Origin: Pantoea vagans
GTDB taxonomy: Bacteria > Pseudomonadota > Gammaproteobacteria > Enterobacterales > Enterobacteriaceae
Length of the DNA stretch: 64,000 nucleotides
Direction: 5' to 3'
NCBI RefSeq assembly: GCF_001506165.1
Contig: NZ_CP011427.1
Location: 434,001 to 498,000, forward strand
Shown piece by piece: positions 8,127 to 17,374 of the stretch (positions are counted from its first letter, which is position 1; each line of letters starts with the position of its first letter). Made by a program: the position numbers and the translations under genes. The notes under the pieces were generated by a model, which was not told the DNA's origin, made no database searches, and worked only from the letters and a program-made list of their open reading frames with translations.

Positions 8127-10558
8127 GGTGAAATCCCTGACTGTGAATTATTTGCCGAACTGATTGCTGATCCTGGCGGCGGCGGGGGCAGAGCACAGGT
8201 GAGCGGTCCGTAGGTTTGCAGCGCTTTGGGCTGGCCACCCTCAATGGTCAGTGTGGTATCGCATGTGCGGCCATCCGGTGTGACCACATGAATGGGGTTA
8301 TCAGCGCTGAGATTCTCCATCCAGACAATCCCGTCCCAGCCGACATATTCGGTCGCCTGGCTGGGACGTAAAACCTGGCTGGAGATAGGGATCGGCTGAC
8401 CGTCGCTGTCGTGGAGCACCACGCTGGCAGCACGCAGACGCTCGACCGGGAAGTGAAGCAGATAACCGCTTTTCCTTTTCACCGCGAAGCGTTGTTCCAC
8501 TTTGGGTGCGGTTCGGTCAGCGGGTAAATCCAGGGTATCGAGATCGTATTTCGCGCCGTAATAACTGCTGATCGAGGGCACCAGCAAATAGCCCTCTTTG
8601 TCGGTGCGTCCCATTGACTGGTTCTCATAGCGCACCGTCACATCCGGATAATCGGTTTTCACCACCACAAAGGCATCGTTGATATCGTTGGCGGCGAAGA
8701 CGCGATTATCCATCAGCACCAGTGATCCCGTTAAATCTGCCCACTGCGTGGTGTTGTCGTTATCCCCGTAGAAACCGGCAGAGGTATCAATTTTGTTGTT
8801 GCGATAGCGCAGGCTCGCCTGGCGATAATCTCCGCTATCGCCGCCCTGATTGGCCCATGCGGCATCGTATGCAAACCCGCCGTCCGTTGGCATGGCGCGT
8901 GAAACGTAGACGCGCTGGTTATTGCGGCCTTGCTGATCACGTTCATAGCTGACCGAGGCGCTGCTCTGCTCACCGAAGGGAATGACGAGGGAAATCGCGC
9001 CGCTCCAGTCGCCTTGTTCCTGATCGCGGCTGGCCGAGATATACAGGCTGCTGTTGCCCCACAGATTCTTACTCCATGACAGGTTCCACAGTCGGGTGCG
9101 GTCGCCAGATCCGCCAGCGATATCAAAGTAAGCAAGGCCAAGACTACCGTATTGGTTAAGGGAGACGCTGGCAGTATATTGCGCACTGCGCCGTGCCAGC
9201 GAGTAGCTGGTATTGGCGCTGTCACCACGGCTGCCCACTAACGCCAGGTTGCCGAAATCAGCCGTTCGCAGCGTGTGTTGCGTCCCTAAACTGAACCAGC
9301 TGTTGTTGTACTGATAGCCCCAGCTGTATTGCGTGCCCGGTTTACCCTCCATCTGGCTCTGCGCCAGTGCACCGTTCACCACGCCCCAACTGCCAATCTT
9401 CACTAATCCTCCGGCTCCCCCCATCGCCACGCTGTCGCTGCCCTCGGCATGGCTCTCTAATGTCAGCCAGTCGGTTAAGCCATAACGATAAGACCCGCTG
9501 GCGGCTGCCGCCCCGTAATCGAAGTTTTGCAGACCGTAGTTTTCACGAATCGCACCGGCAGAGAAGGAGTAATCGGATAAGCCCTGACGCAACAAACTGC
9601 TGGAAACATAAAACGGCAGCGTGGTCGTCACCTGGCGTCCCACGGCATCGGTAGTGGTGATCACCGCATCGCCCGCGCCATTAACAAACGGGACATTGGT
9701 CAGCGACCACGGGCCCGGTTGCACATTGGCCTGGGTGCTGCGATAGCCGTTGATAAACAGATCAACCGACGAGGGAACGGCAGCCTGGCCAGAAAATGCG
9801 GGCAGGGGATAGGTCACCAGATCAGGGCGCACGCTAAAATCACGCGCGATCTGAATCCCGCCGAGACGCACGCTGTTGCTCCAGCTTAGCGCGTCAGTGA
9901 CCAAATCCCCGGCGCGCCAGCTGATGGCATCATTTTCATCTTCGTTACTGAACCAAGTGTCGTAGCGGATGTAGCCTTCTTGCTGACCGCTCACGCCACC
10001 TTCAAGCTGCTGGGTGTAAACCCCGTTGGTGGAGAACTGTCCCACGGGGCCGAAGAAGCGCAACTCGTTCCAGCTGGAGAGGCGCGAACCTGCGTTATCC
10101 GTGCGCGTCGCGTAGAAATCGTAATTGAGTAAGGCACCGTTGCTGGAGCGTCCCGGATAGCGCGGACCCCGCTGATCCTTGCCAATCACCTGGCCGGGTA
10201 ACCAGGCGGGGGGAACCGTGAGCAGCAAGCGTTGGCGGCGCTCGTCGTAATCCACCTTCACGTCCGCCAGTTTATTGATATCGACTTGCTGGCCCTGCAG
10301 CTTCTCGGCGGGAATACCCACACGTTGCAAATCGCCGCTGCGTACCCAGAAATCCCCGTTTTTTCGCTCGACCGGTACGATGTCACCGCGATCGCTCTGG
10401 TTAACCACCAGTTCCAGCATATATTGCTGGCCGCTGGCGTTATTCTCCATGGCAGGCGGGGGCGGCAGCTCGGAGAAGGTTTCCGCGCCGCTGGTCTGGG
10501 GGCTGAGACAGAGTACGCTGGCAACGGCGAGCGCACAGGGATGTAGCGTAAACCTCAT
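8123..10558 (-). CDS. Archaic pilus outer-membrane usher (FimD/PapC family)
   Basis: The 811-aa protein has a signal peptide (about 1-25) and an N-terminal periplasmic domain (YMLELVVNQSDRGDIVPV), then a long beta-barrel region (about 130-640) with aromatic, glycine-rich strands such as YSFSAGAIRENYGLQNFDYG, and C-terminal plug/periplasmic domains. It is the assembly platform in the outer membrane for the SCPU subunits encoded here. The length is typical of the Csu-type ushers. Translation is coupled: its ATG overlaps the chaperone stop in TAATG and its own stop overlaps the next gene. It ends in a Pro-rich tail (PPPPPG). Confidence 0.92.
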   Translation of the reverse strand: MRFTLHPCALAVASVLCLSPQTSGAETFSELPPPPAMENNASGQQYMLELVVNQSDRGDIVPVERKNGDFWVRSGDLQRVGIPAEKLQGQQVDINKLADVKVDYDERRQRLLLTVPPAWLPGQVIGKDQRGPRYPGRSSNGALLNYDFYATRTDNAGSRLSSWNELRFFGPVGQFSTNGVYTQQLEGGVSGQQEGYIRYDTWFSNEDENDAISWRAGDLVTDALSWSNSVRLGGIQIARDFSVRPDLVTYPLPAFSGQAAVPSSVDLFINGYRSTQANVQPGPWSLTNVPFVNGAGDAVITTTDAVGRQVTTTLPFYVSSSLLRQGLSDYSFSAGAIRENYGLQNFDYGAAAASGSYRYGLTDWLTLESHAEGSDSVAMGGAGGLVKIGSWGVVNGALAQSQMEGKPGTQYSWGYQYNNSWFSLGTQHTLRTADFGNLALVGSRGDSANTSYSLARRSAQYTASVSLNQYGSLGLAYFDIAGGSGDRTRLWNLSWSKNLWGNSSLYISASRDQEQGDWSGAISLVIPFGEQSSASVSYERDQQGRNNQRVYVSRAMPTDGGFAYDAAWANQGGDSGDYRQASLRYRNNKIDTSAGFYGDNDNTTQWADLTGSLVLMDNRVFAANDINDAFVVVKTDYPDVTVRYENQSMGRTDKEGYLLVPSISSYYGAKYDLDTLDLPADRTAPKVEQRFAVKRKSGYLLHFPVERLRAASVVLHDSDGQPIPISSQVLRPSQATEYVGWDGIVWMENLSADNPIHVVTPDGRTCDTTLTIEGGQPKALQTYGPLTCALPPPPPGSAISSANNSQSGISP

Positions 10559-11253
10559 TAGCGCGCGGCCGCGCTGCTCCAGTGGCCTTTATTCACCTCG
10601 GCCGATAGCTCGCCACTCACGCTACTGGTTAACGGCCAGCGGTTGCTGCTATTAGCGAGCACATAGCCAAACAAGCCATTTCCGATGCGACGGCCACCGA
10701 TAGTGACATTACTTAACCGCGCATGGCCATTACCCCGGTTAGTGAGTTCTAGCCAGCGTCTGCCACCGCTGTCAATTTGTTGCCAGCTGAGCTGCGGTTT
10801 CGCACTGTCACTGGTGACGCCGTTACCGTAGACAAACAGCGGGACCGAATAGCGCATCTGGAAGGTCAGCCCCGCCTGATTCTCACCCGGGGTGCGTGGC
10901 GTCGGGATTTCATCCAGCACCACACGGTAGGACATTTCACGCCCTGCTTCAGGTGGCGTTTGTTTGATCAAACGAACCAACTGTTTCTGACCTGGCTCCA
11001 GGCGCACCATGGGTGGGCTCGCCACCACCTGCTGCTGGGTTTGATACTGCTCCTGACCGCCGACTTGCAGCCAACTGAAAATGCGGACCTGCATGATCGT
11101 GGTGGCGTTGCCGCGGTTTTCCAGCCACAGCTCGCTGGCCTTATCTTCGGGATTTATCGCCGGATCGATTGGCCAAATCATCAGCGAATTGGCCGCGTGG
11201 GCGGCGGGGATCAGGGCCATGACAAACAACAGTGACAGGGCGCGCAGGTTCAT
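10558..11253 (-). CDS. Archaic pilus periplasmic chaperone (FimC/PapD family)
   Basis: The 231-aa periplasmic chaperone has a signal peptide (1-20, cleaved after AHA) and two immunoglobulin-like domains. The first carries the subunit-binding edge (AINPEDKASELWLENRGN; VRLEPGQKQLVRLIKQ) with the ...YRVVLDEIP strand. It caps SCPU subunits by donor-strand complementation and delivers them to the usher. It is preceded by AAGGA and is translationally coupled to the usher. Members of the archaic class are close in length to this one. Confidence 0.9.
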   Translation of the reverse strand: MNLRALSLLFVMALIPAAHAANSLMIWPIDPAINPEDKASELWLENRGNATTIMQVRIFSWLQVGGQEQYQTQQQVVASPPMVRLEPGQKQLVRLIKQTPPEAGREMSYRVVLDEIPTPRTPGENQAGLTFQMRYSVPLFVYGNGVTSDSAKPQLSWQQIDSGGRRWLELTNRGNGHARLSNVTIGGRRIGNGLFGYVLANSSNRWPLTSSVSGELSAEVNKGHWSSAAAR

Positions 11254-11281
11254 GATTATTCATCCTTCTTTAATACTTCCA

Positions 11282-11794
11282 TCACCAACTCAGTGTGACG
11301 GTTAAGGTGTCGGTATAAGTCCCGGCGCGCGTCGGGCCGGGCAGCGTTAACAGGCCGTAAATCGGCAAAGTGATGTTATTGGCGTTGCTATAGCTCAATG
11401 CCACAGCTGTATTCACCGGTATCGCGGTGGTATGCGCCGCATTGGTATACAGGCTATAAGCCACGGTATTGGTGTTACCGGATATCTTGAGATTGCGGGT
11501 GGTGGTGTAATTGCTGCCGCCGTTGATGCTCATGCTCACGGCGGTGCCTGGCGTACAGGCGAGGGTGATAGTGGTGCTTTGCACATAGCTGGCGCTGACA
11601 CTGCTCGACGCCACGCCCGACTGCGTGCCGAAATTAAGCGTGCCAAAAACCCCGGTATTGGTACCGGAAACCACACAGCCTGCCACCACTGACGCAGAGA
11701 CCTGAAACGTTGCCGTTGGCAACGCCCAGGCGGAGACGCTCCCTATCAGCAGGGCCAGGCCGCCTACACTGTGCACCCAACGCACTACGGCCAC
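11282..11794 (-). CDS. Archaic pilus minor subunit, spore-coat-U domain
   Basis: This 170-aa secreted SCPU protein has a signal peptide (about 1-24, cleaved after AWA), an N-terminal donor strand (LPTATFQVSASVVAGC), and the closing strand TRAGTYTDTLTVTLSW. It resembles CsuA/CsuB-type minor subunits. The start used is GTG 11794, only 22 bp after the stop of the preceding subunit gene; the Shine-Dalgarno is weak, so a slightly later GTG is possible. It is the second gene of the five-gene operon. Confidence 0.82.
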   Translation of the reverse strand: MAVVRWVHSVGGLALLIGSVSAWALPTATFQVSASVVAGCVVSGTNTGVFGTLNFGTQSGVASSSVSASYVQSTTITLACTPGTAVSMSINGGSNYTTTRNLKISGNTNTVAYSLYTNAAHTTAIPVNTAVALSYSNANNITLPIYGLLTLPGPTRAGTYTDTLTVTLSW

Positions 11795-11816
11795 CCTGAT
11801 TACCCCAACCGATCCC

Positions 11817-12386
11817 TTAGTAATTCACCGCCACGTTGATGGTATCGGTGTAGGTCCCCGCTGGAATGAGTGGGTTAAAGCCACCCCCAACCACACGACC
11901 ATAGATGGCGTAATTGGTGCCCAGTGTCGGGTCGGTGGTGCCGCTGGCCGCTATGTTGGTGTTATTGGCAATCGCGGTGGTGAAGGCGGCGTCGCTGTAC
12001 AAGGTATAAGCAATGCCTTGGGTGTTGTTGGAACCGAGAATTAAATAGCGCGGCTGACCGCTCACCGTGCCATAGATGGTGGCGGGCGCGGCATTACTGC
12101 TGGTGACCTGCACGTTAAACGTTTGACCGGTGGTGCAGCGCACATAAATACCGTTACCCGATGCGCCCACTAAGGTGGCGTTTAAGGTATCAAAGGTTGC
12201 CGCACTACTACCAAAGTTCAGGGTACCGAAGTTGACGCCGGTGGTGGCTGACTGACCATTCACCAGACAACCGGTGGTGAGCGTCAATGTGGCATTGATG
12301 GTTCCCGTTGTGGTGGCGGCAAAAGCAGCGGTGGGTGCGAGCGCGACGCTCAGGCTGGAAGCCAAAAGAAAAAGCTTGAGTTTCAT
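11817..12386 (-). CDS. Archaic pilus major subunit, spore-coat-U domain
   Basis: The 189-aa first gene product of the operon has a signal peptide (about 1-23, cleaved after AFA), a conserved Cys near the mature N terminus (TLTTGCLVNG), NFGTLNFG, and the terminal strand PAGTYTDTINVAVNY. It is likely the CsuA/B-like rod subunit. The start ATG 12386 is preferred because AAGGA lies 6 bases before it; the ATG two codons upstream touches the Shine-Dalgarno. Being first in the operon agrees with a high-copy structural subunit. Confidence 0.83.
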   Translation of the reverse strand: MKLKLFLLASSLSVALAPTAAFAATTTGTINATLTLTTGCLVNGQSATTGVNFGTLNFGSSAATFDTLNATLVGASGNGIYVRCTTGQTFNVQVTSSNAAPATIYGTVSGQPRYLILGSNNTQGIAYTLYSDAAFTTAIANNTNIAASGTTDPTLGTNYAIYGRVVGGGFNPLIPAGTYTDTINVAVNY

Positions 12387-12934
12387 AATCATTCCTTACT
12401 GATTATCCAATGTCATTGCTTTTTCACCTGGTGATTCATTTATGTAACGAATCCGAATTCAAACAAGAGCCGCGATCGGCTGCACTTCGTAAGTGCCCGT
12501 CACCTAGGAATATTCTTAGATTGTGGGTTGATGATTTATATCAGTTTTCTTTACTATAGATCAGCAATTCAGCAGTTGTGATGCTGCGCTTAGTTTTTTC
12601 ACTAATCAATTCACACTTTTCGCCGATAACTCAGTGACTACAAGGGGTAGCGACCTGTTAAAAAAACTAAACAACGAGTGATTTAACCCTCTACCGCGTC
12701 TCACGGTTCAATGCTATGTTCGTGCATTAATCAGATATTATTAATTTTTCTGACTGCGACAGATGATGAAAATAAAAAAACACAGCGCGGTGATTCCAGA
12801 ATTGTCTGGATCGGCTCCTTACTCTGCCTCACTGCATGCGGTCATTAATCGCCCTTAATCGATGTTCGAATACTCTTTGACCTTTTTTGACGATACAGCA
12901 CCTGCTCCGCAGCGGGCTGAGCTTAGGAGCGCAC
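12387..12934. promoter_or_regulatory. Divergent control region between the pilus operon and the MHYT-GGDEF-EAL genes
   Basis: This 548-bp AT-rich stretch has no convincing gene. It must hold the promoters for the minus-strand pilus operon and the plus-strand signalling genes. The one clear element is the RcsAB box at 12505-12518. AT-rich tracts at about 12720-12760 and 12530-12560 look like promoter or nucleoid-protein binding DNA, but I could not fix -35/-10 pairs. Confidence 0.6.
12505..12518 (-). promoter_or_regulatory. RcsAB box
   Basis: The 14-mer TAGGAATATTCTTA reads on the minus strand as TAAGAATATTCCTA, which matches the published RcsAB operator consensus TaAGaatatTCctA at all 14 positions. 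It lies about 118 bp upstream of the pilus major-subunit start, on that gene's strand, and about 417 bp from the first GGDEF-EAL gene. RcsB with RcsA binds this site in the Rcs envelope-stress phosphorelay. Whether it activates or represses here is not known. Confidence 0.75.
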
Positions 12935-15037
12935 ATGCTGCTGGTTACCTGGGATAGCGTTCTGGTGACGGTTTCACTGATTGTGGCCTTTATCGCCGCG
13001 TTTACCGCGCTGGACACGGCTGGGCGCGTTGCGGTTTCGCGCGGCTGCCTGGCGAAGATGTGGCTCGTGGGCGGCGGCACCGCGATGGGTATTGGCATCT
13101 GGGCGATGCACTTCATCGGTATGTTGGCGATGATGATGCCAATGACCATGCGCTACGACATCCCCCTCACGGTTATTTCTCTGGTGGTGGCGATCCTCGC
13201 CTCTATTTTTGCCTTTGCGCAGGGTGTTCAGGGCAGCCATCTGACCCGTCGTCGGCTGATACGTGGCACCTTGATACTCGGCAGTGGCGTGGTGATGATG
13301 CACTACATCGGCATGAACGCCTTGATGATTGAGCCCGCGATCCGCTGGGATGCGTTGTTAGTGGCGGTGTCGGTGATCATTGCCTACGTCGCCTCTGGCG
13401 CCGCATTGTGGCTGGCTTTTCATCTGCGCCAGGGCGAAAGCGTGCTGATGATGCGCGTTTGTGCCGCGTTGGTGATGGGCATTGCCATTGCGGGCATGCA
13501 TTACACCGGCATGGCGGCGGCAGAGTACAGCATGCCGAGCACCATGATGCAGCATCACGGCGTCAGTGAAGATGGGCTGGCGGTGTGGGTAACCATCATT
13601 ACGCTCACCATTCTGGGTTTAACGCTGTTGGTCTCGATGCTGGATGCGCAACTGCGTGCCGCGCGTCTGGCTGCCAAACTCAAACGTGCTAACAATGAAC
13701 TGCGTCAGTTGGCGATGCATGACAACCTCACCACGCTGCCTAACCGCGTACTGCTGGAGCAGCAGCTCAACGAGCAAATCAAGCAGGCGACTTTACAAGA
13801 TCAAACCTTTGCGCTGATGTTCATGGATCTCGATGGCTTTAAAGCCGTCAACGATACCTGGGGACATCACGTCGGTGACCGTTTGTTGATTGCGGTAGCG
13901 GAGCGGCTGCGCGTGCAGCTCAGTGATGACATTTTCCTTTCCCGACTCGGCGGGGACGAATTCGTGCTGCTGTGTCCGCAATACAACGCTTTGCAGGCTT
14001 CAGCCTTGGCGCAAAGGTTGGTCAATACCATCGATTTACCCTTTGAGCTGGATCGCTATTCGCTGCGCGTATCGTTAAGCGTCGGTATCGTCACTTTCCC
14101 CGAACACGGTCGCAGCCAGCAGGAGATGATGTTCAACGCTGACTCTGCCATGTATCACACCAAACACAGTGGCCGAAACGGTTGGTGCTTATTTGAACCG
14201 GTAATGAGTGCCACGGCACAACATCAGTTGGCCTTGGCCAATGACCTGTGGAATGCGCTGGAGCACCAGGAGATGTGCCTGTTCTATCAGCCAAAATTCC
14301 GCGCGGGCGGCACGGTGTTGATGGGCTTTGAGGCGCTGTTGCGCTGGCAGCATCCCCGCCGAGGTTTGCTGATGCCCGATATGTTCCTGCCGCGAGCGGA
14401 AAAAACCGGACAAATCGTCGCGCTGGGTAACTGGGTGATCAATGAAGCCTGCCGTCAGTTAAAACAGTGGCACAGTGAAGGCAACAGCGACTGGAGCGTG
14501 TCAGTGAACCTCTCCGCGCTGCAATTTCACCAGCGAGATTTGATTGACAGTCTGCGCCTGGCACTACAACGCCATCAGTTGCCGGAAGGGGCGCTGATGC
14601 TGGAGATTACCGAAAATATTGCCATGCGCGACCCGCAATTTAGCCAGCAGCGCATCGCCGAACTGCATCGCCTGGGGGTGAAAGTCGCGATTGATAACTT
14701 TGGTATCGGTTATGCCAATCTGCTGCATCTCAAGCACCTGGAAGCCAGTGAACTAAAAATTGACCGTGCTTTTGTGAATAGCCTGCGGGCCGACAGTGAA
14801 GACGCCACGGTAGTGAGCGCGATGCTGACGCTGGCACAAAGCCTGAACCTGCGCATGGTCGCGGAAGGCGTCGAAACTGAGGAACAGCAACGTTTACTCA
14901 CTGGTTTAGGTTTTGACACTTTGCAGGGCTATTTGCTGGGCAAACCAACGCCCGCTGAGCGAGTGGGTGAATTTACCGCTGCGCTTAATATGCCGCTGCC
15001 CTTTGCCGATAACGTCATGCCACTGGCAGGCGCATAA
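12935..15037 (+). CDS. MHYT-GGDEF-EAL membrane signalling protein with altered EAL loop
   Basis: The 700-aa protein has an N-terminal seven-helix MHYT sensor with repeats MHFIGM (58), MHYIGM (122) and MHYTGM (189), proposed to bind copper and sense a diatomic gas. A GGDEF domain (about 255-425) has an intact GGDEF at 339-343. An EAL domain (about 435-690) keeps EALLRW (466), E558, K608 and E644, but the loop-6 DDFGTGYSSL is DNFGIGYANL (587-596), so the second metal/water aspartate is Asn. Phosphodiesterase activity may be weak or lost. Start ATG 12935 has TTAGGAG before it; an ATG at 12887 is less likely. It is followed by a paralogue. Confidence 0.88.
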   Translation: MLLVTWDSVLVTVSLIVAFIAAFTALDTAGRVAVSRGCLAKMWLVGGGTAMGIGIWAMHFIGMLAMMMPMTMRYDIPLTVISLVVAILASIFAFAQGVQGSHLTRRRLIRGTLILGSGVVMMHYIGMNALMIEPAIRWDALLVAVSVIIAYVASGAALWLAFHLRQGESVLMMRVCAALVMGIAIAGMHYTGMAAAEYSMPSTMMQHHGVSEDGLAVWVTIITLTILGLTLLVSMLDAQLRAARLAAKLKRANNELRQLAMHDNLTTLPNRVLLEQQLNEQIKQATLQDQTFALMFMDLDGFKAVNDTWGHHVGDRLLIAVAERLRVQLSDDIFLSRLGGDEFVLLCPQYNALQASALAQRLVNTIDLPFELDRYSLRVSLSVGIVTFPEHGRSQQEMMFNADSAMYHTKHSGRNGWCLFEPVMSATAQHQLALANDLWNALEHQEMCLFYQPKFRAGGTVLMGFEALLRWQHPRRGLLMPDMFLPRAEKTGQIVALGNWVINEACRQLKQWHSEGNSDWSVSVNLSALQFHQRDLIDSLRLALQRHQLPEGALMLEITENIAMRDPQFSQQRIAELHRLGVKVAIDNFGIGYANLLHLKHLEASELKIDRAFVNSLRADSEDATVVSAMLTLAQSLNLRMVAEGVETEEQQRLLTGLGFDTLQGYLLGKPTPAERVGEFTAALNMPLPFADNVMPLAGA

Positions 15038-15091
15038 CAAACAATTTTTATTTTCTTCCACATCGGAAGGTTTCATCGTTCAAAGACTCAA

Positions 15092-15116
15092 ATCGGCAGT
15101 GATTCTGCCGATAATT
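15092..15116 (+). terminator. Hairpin between the two MHYT-GGDEF-EAL genes
   Basis: A perfect 8-bp stem ATCGGCAG / CTGCCGAT (15092-15099 and 15105-15112) has a 5-base loop and is followed by AATTTC. The T-run is short, so termination may be partial. It could separate or tune expression of the two tandem paralogues. Confidence 0.4.
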
Positions 15117-15197
15117 TCAACAATAAAACCAATAGCCTTCATTTTTCTTTCATAACACCACAGCTGATTTAAAACGGCTTTAACTTGGGAAATCACT

Positions 15198-17288
15198 ATG
15201 TTAGTGACTTCGTATGATTCGTTTACCGTGATCGTCTCGATTCTGGTGGCGATGCTGGCCTCGTTTACCGCATTAGATATGGCGGGACGCGTGGCCTCCT
15301 CAACCGGCAAGGTGGCGCTGGTTTGGTTGTTGGGCGGTGGATTCGCCATGGGCGTTGGCATCTGGGCGATGCACTTCATCGGCATGCTGTCGATGAGCCT
15401 CGACATGGTGATGAGCTACGATCCGATGCTGACGGTGACCTCCATGGTGGTCGCCATTCTGGCCTCGATCTTTGCCCTGTGGCTGGTCTGTTCCTCAGCG
15501 GATTTACCCTGGAAACGCTTAGTGGGCGGCGCCTTCGTGCTCGGTTCTGGCGTGGTGGCGATGCACTATACCGGCATGGCGGCCCTGATGTTCGCACCAG
15601 GTATCACCTGGAACTGGAATTGGGTAGCGGCTTCGGTGGTGATTGCCATGGTGGCCTCCGGCGCGGCATTGTGGTTGGCCTTCAACCTGCGCGAAGGTCA
15701 CGGGCGCGTCACCCTGTTGCGTCTGGGGGCATCGGTGGTGATGGGCTGCGCGATAGCCGGTATGCACTACACCGGTATGGCGGCGGCGTCTTTCCCGATG
15801 CAGAGCCACGCCACGCATATGGGCGTTAACAGCAACTGGCTGGCGATTGTGGTTACCGTCGTCACCCTGGCAATTCTGGGCATCACGTTACTGGTGTCGA
15901 TGCTTGACGCCCGCCTGCAGGCGCGCACCTCGATCCTGGCGCATTCCCTTGCCGAAGCCAACCGTGAACTGGCACAGCTGGCGCTACACGATAACCTGAC
16001 GCGTCTGCCCAACCGCATACTGCTGGAGGATCGTCTGGAGCAATCCATCAACAAAGCCAACCGTGAAAAATCACAGTTTGCCTTAATGTTTATGGATCTG
16101 GATGGCTTCAAAGCGGTCAATGACGCCTTTGGACACCACGTGGGAGACAATCTGCTGATCGCCGTGGCCGAACGCATGATTGGTCAGATGAAAGGGCACT
16201 ACACGCTGGCGCGCATGGGCGGCGATGAGTTTGTGCTGTTGATTGAAATCGACGATCCCAACGATGCGGCAGCCGTGGCGGATGCCTTGGTGAAAGCGGT
16301 GGACCGTCCGTTTGATATCTCCCGCTATGAGTTAATGGTCTCGCTGAGTATCGGTATCGCGGTCTATCCTGGCGATGGTAAAGATGATCGCGAGCTGATG
16401 TTCAATGCCGATGCCGCGATGTACCACACCAAAAACAACGGGCGTAACGGATACAACTTCTTCCAGCCATCAATGAATACGCTGGCGCAGTCACAGCTGC
16501 AGTTGAATAACGACCTGTGGCAGGCGTTGGATAATGGCGAACTGCGTTTGTTCTACCAGCCGAAATACTGCGCGCCCAGTGGCCCAATTATCGGTTTTGA
16601 AGCGCTGTTACGCTGGCAACATCCGACTCGCGGATTGCTGGCTCCCGACAAATTCCTGCCGATGGCCGAGAAGACCGGCATGATTATTAATATCGGCAAC
16701 TGGGTGATTGATGAGGCTTGCCGTCAGTTGCACAGCTGGCACATGCAGGGCCATCCGCACTGGTCGGTGGCGGTGAATCTCTCTGCGCTGCAATTTGAGC
16801 AGTGCAATCTGGTGGAGACCGTCACGCAGGCGCTGGCAAAGCATAAGATTCCCGCTGAGCTGTTGACGCTGGAGGTGACAGAAACCACGGCGATGCGCGA
16901 TCCAGAAGAGAGTGTGCGCATCCTGACCGAGCTGACCAATATGGGGGTCAAAGCCTCGATCGATGACTTTGGTACCGGTTATTCCAGTCTGCTCTACCTC
17001 AAGCGCCTTCCCGCGAGCGAGCTGAAAATTGACCGCGCGTTCGTTAATGAACTGCAGGCCAAATCGGAAGATGCCACCATCGTTTCTGCCATTGTGGCAC
17101 TGGCGCAGTCGCTGGACCTCAAAGTGGTGGCCGAAGGGGTGGAAACTCAGGAGCAGCAGGCGTTCCTGACAGGCCTCGGCTGCGATACGTTGCAAGGCTA
17201 TCTGCTCGGCAAGCCGGTACCGCCAGAGCGCGTTCACGAGCTGGCCAATTTTGTAGAGGAAGAGCTGGAGTTGGTGCGGATGCCTTGA
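15198..17288 (+). CDS. MHYT-GGDEF-EAL membrane signalling protein
   Basis: The 696-aa paralogue of the preceding gene has the same architecture: seven-TM MHYT sensor (MHFIGM 58, MHYTGM 122 and 190), GGDEF at 341-345 and EAL at 468-470. Unlike its neighbour, the EAL domain keeps the full loop-6 motif DDFGTGYSSL, plus ELKID and AEGVET, so it should be a competent c-di-GMP phosphodiesterase, with possible GTP-sensing or cyclase activity in GGDEF. It resembles YkoW/MucR-type proteins. It lies 160 bp after the first copy, so it may have its own promoter. The family A repeat follows the stop. Confidence 0.9.
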   Translation: MLVTSYDSFTVIVSILVAMLASFTALDMAGRVASSTGKVALVWLLGGGFAMGVGIWAMHFIGMLSMSLDMVMSYDPMLTVTSMVVAILASIFALWLVCSSADLPWKRLVGGAFVLGSGVVAMHYTGMAALMFAPGITWNWNWVAASVVIAMVASGAALWLAFNLREGHGRVTLLRLGASVVMGCAIAGMHYTGMAAASFPMQSHATHMGVNSNWLAIVVTVVTLAILGITLLVSMLDARLQARTSILAHSLAEANRELAQLALHDNLTRLPNRILLEDRLEQSINKANREKSQFALMFMDLDGFKAVNDAFGHHVGDNLLIAVAERMIGQMKGHYTLARMGGDEFVLLIEIDDPNDAAAVADALVKAVDRPFDISRYELMVSLSIGIAVYPGDGKDDRELMFNADAAMYHTKNNGRNGYNFFQPSMNTLAQSQLQLNNDLWQALDNGELRLFYQPKYCAPSGPIIGFEALLRWQHPTRGLLAPDKFLPMAEKTGMIINIGNWVIDEACRQLHSWHMQGHPHWSVAVNLSALQFEQCNLVETVTQALAKHKIPAELLTLEVTETTAMRDPEESVRILTELTNMGVKASIDDFGTGYSSLLYLKRLPASELKIDRAFVNELQAKSEDATIVSAIVALAQSLDLKVVAEGVETQEQQAFLTGLGCDTLQGYLLGKPVPPERVHELANFVEEELELVRMP

Positions 17289-17301
17289 TGGTGCGGTGAT
17301 G

Positions 17302-17338
17302 CCCCTCTCCCGCTTGCGGGAGAGGGTTAGGGTAAGAG
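17302..17338. repeat. Intergenic palindromic repeat, family A
   Basis: A single unit with CCCCTCTCCCGCTTGCGGG then AGAGGGTTAGGGTAAGAG. It is the same family as 80-207 and 47532-47645 and lies between the EAL gene stop and the ydcR start. Confidence 0.75.
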
Positions 17339-17374
17339 AAAATAGCCGCACAAATCCCAAACAGCGGAGGTCGG

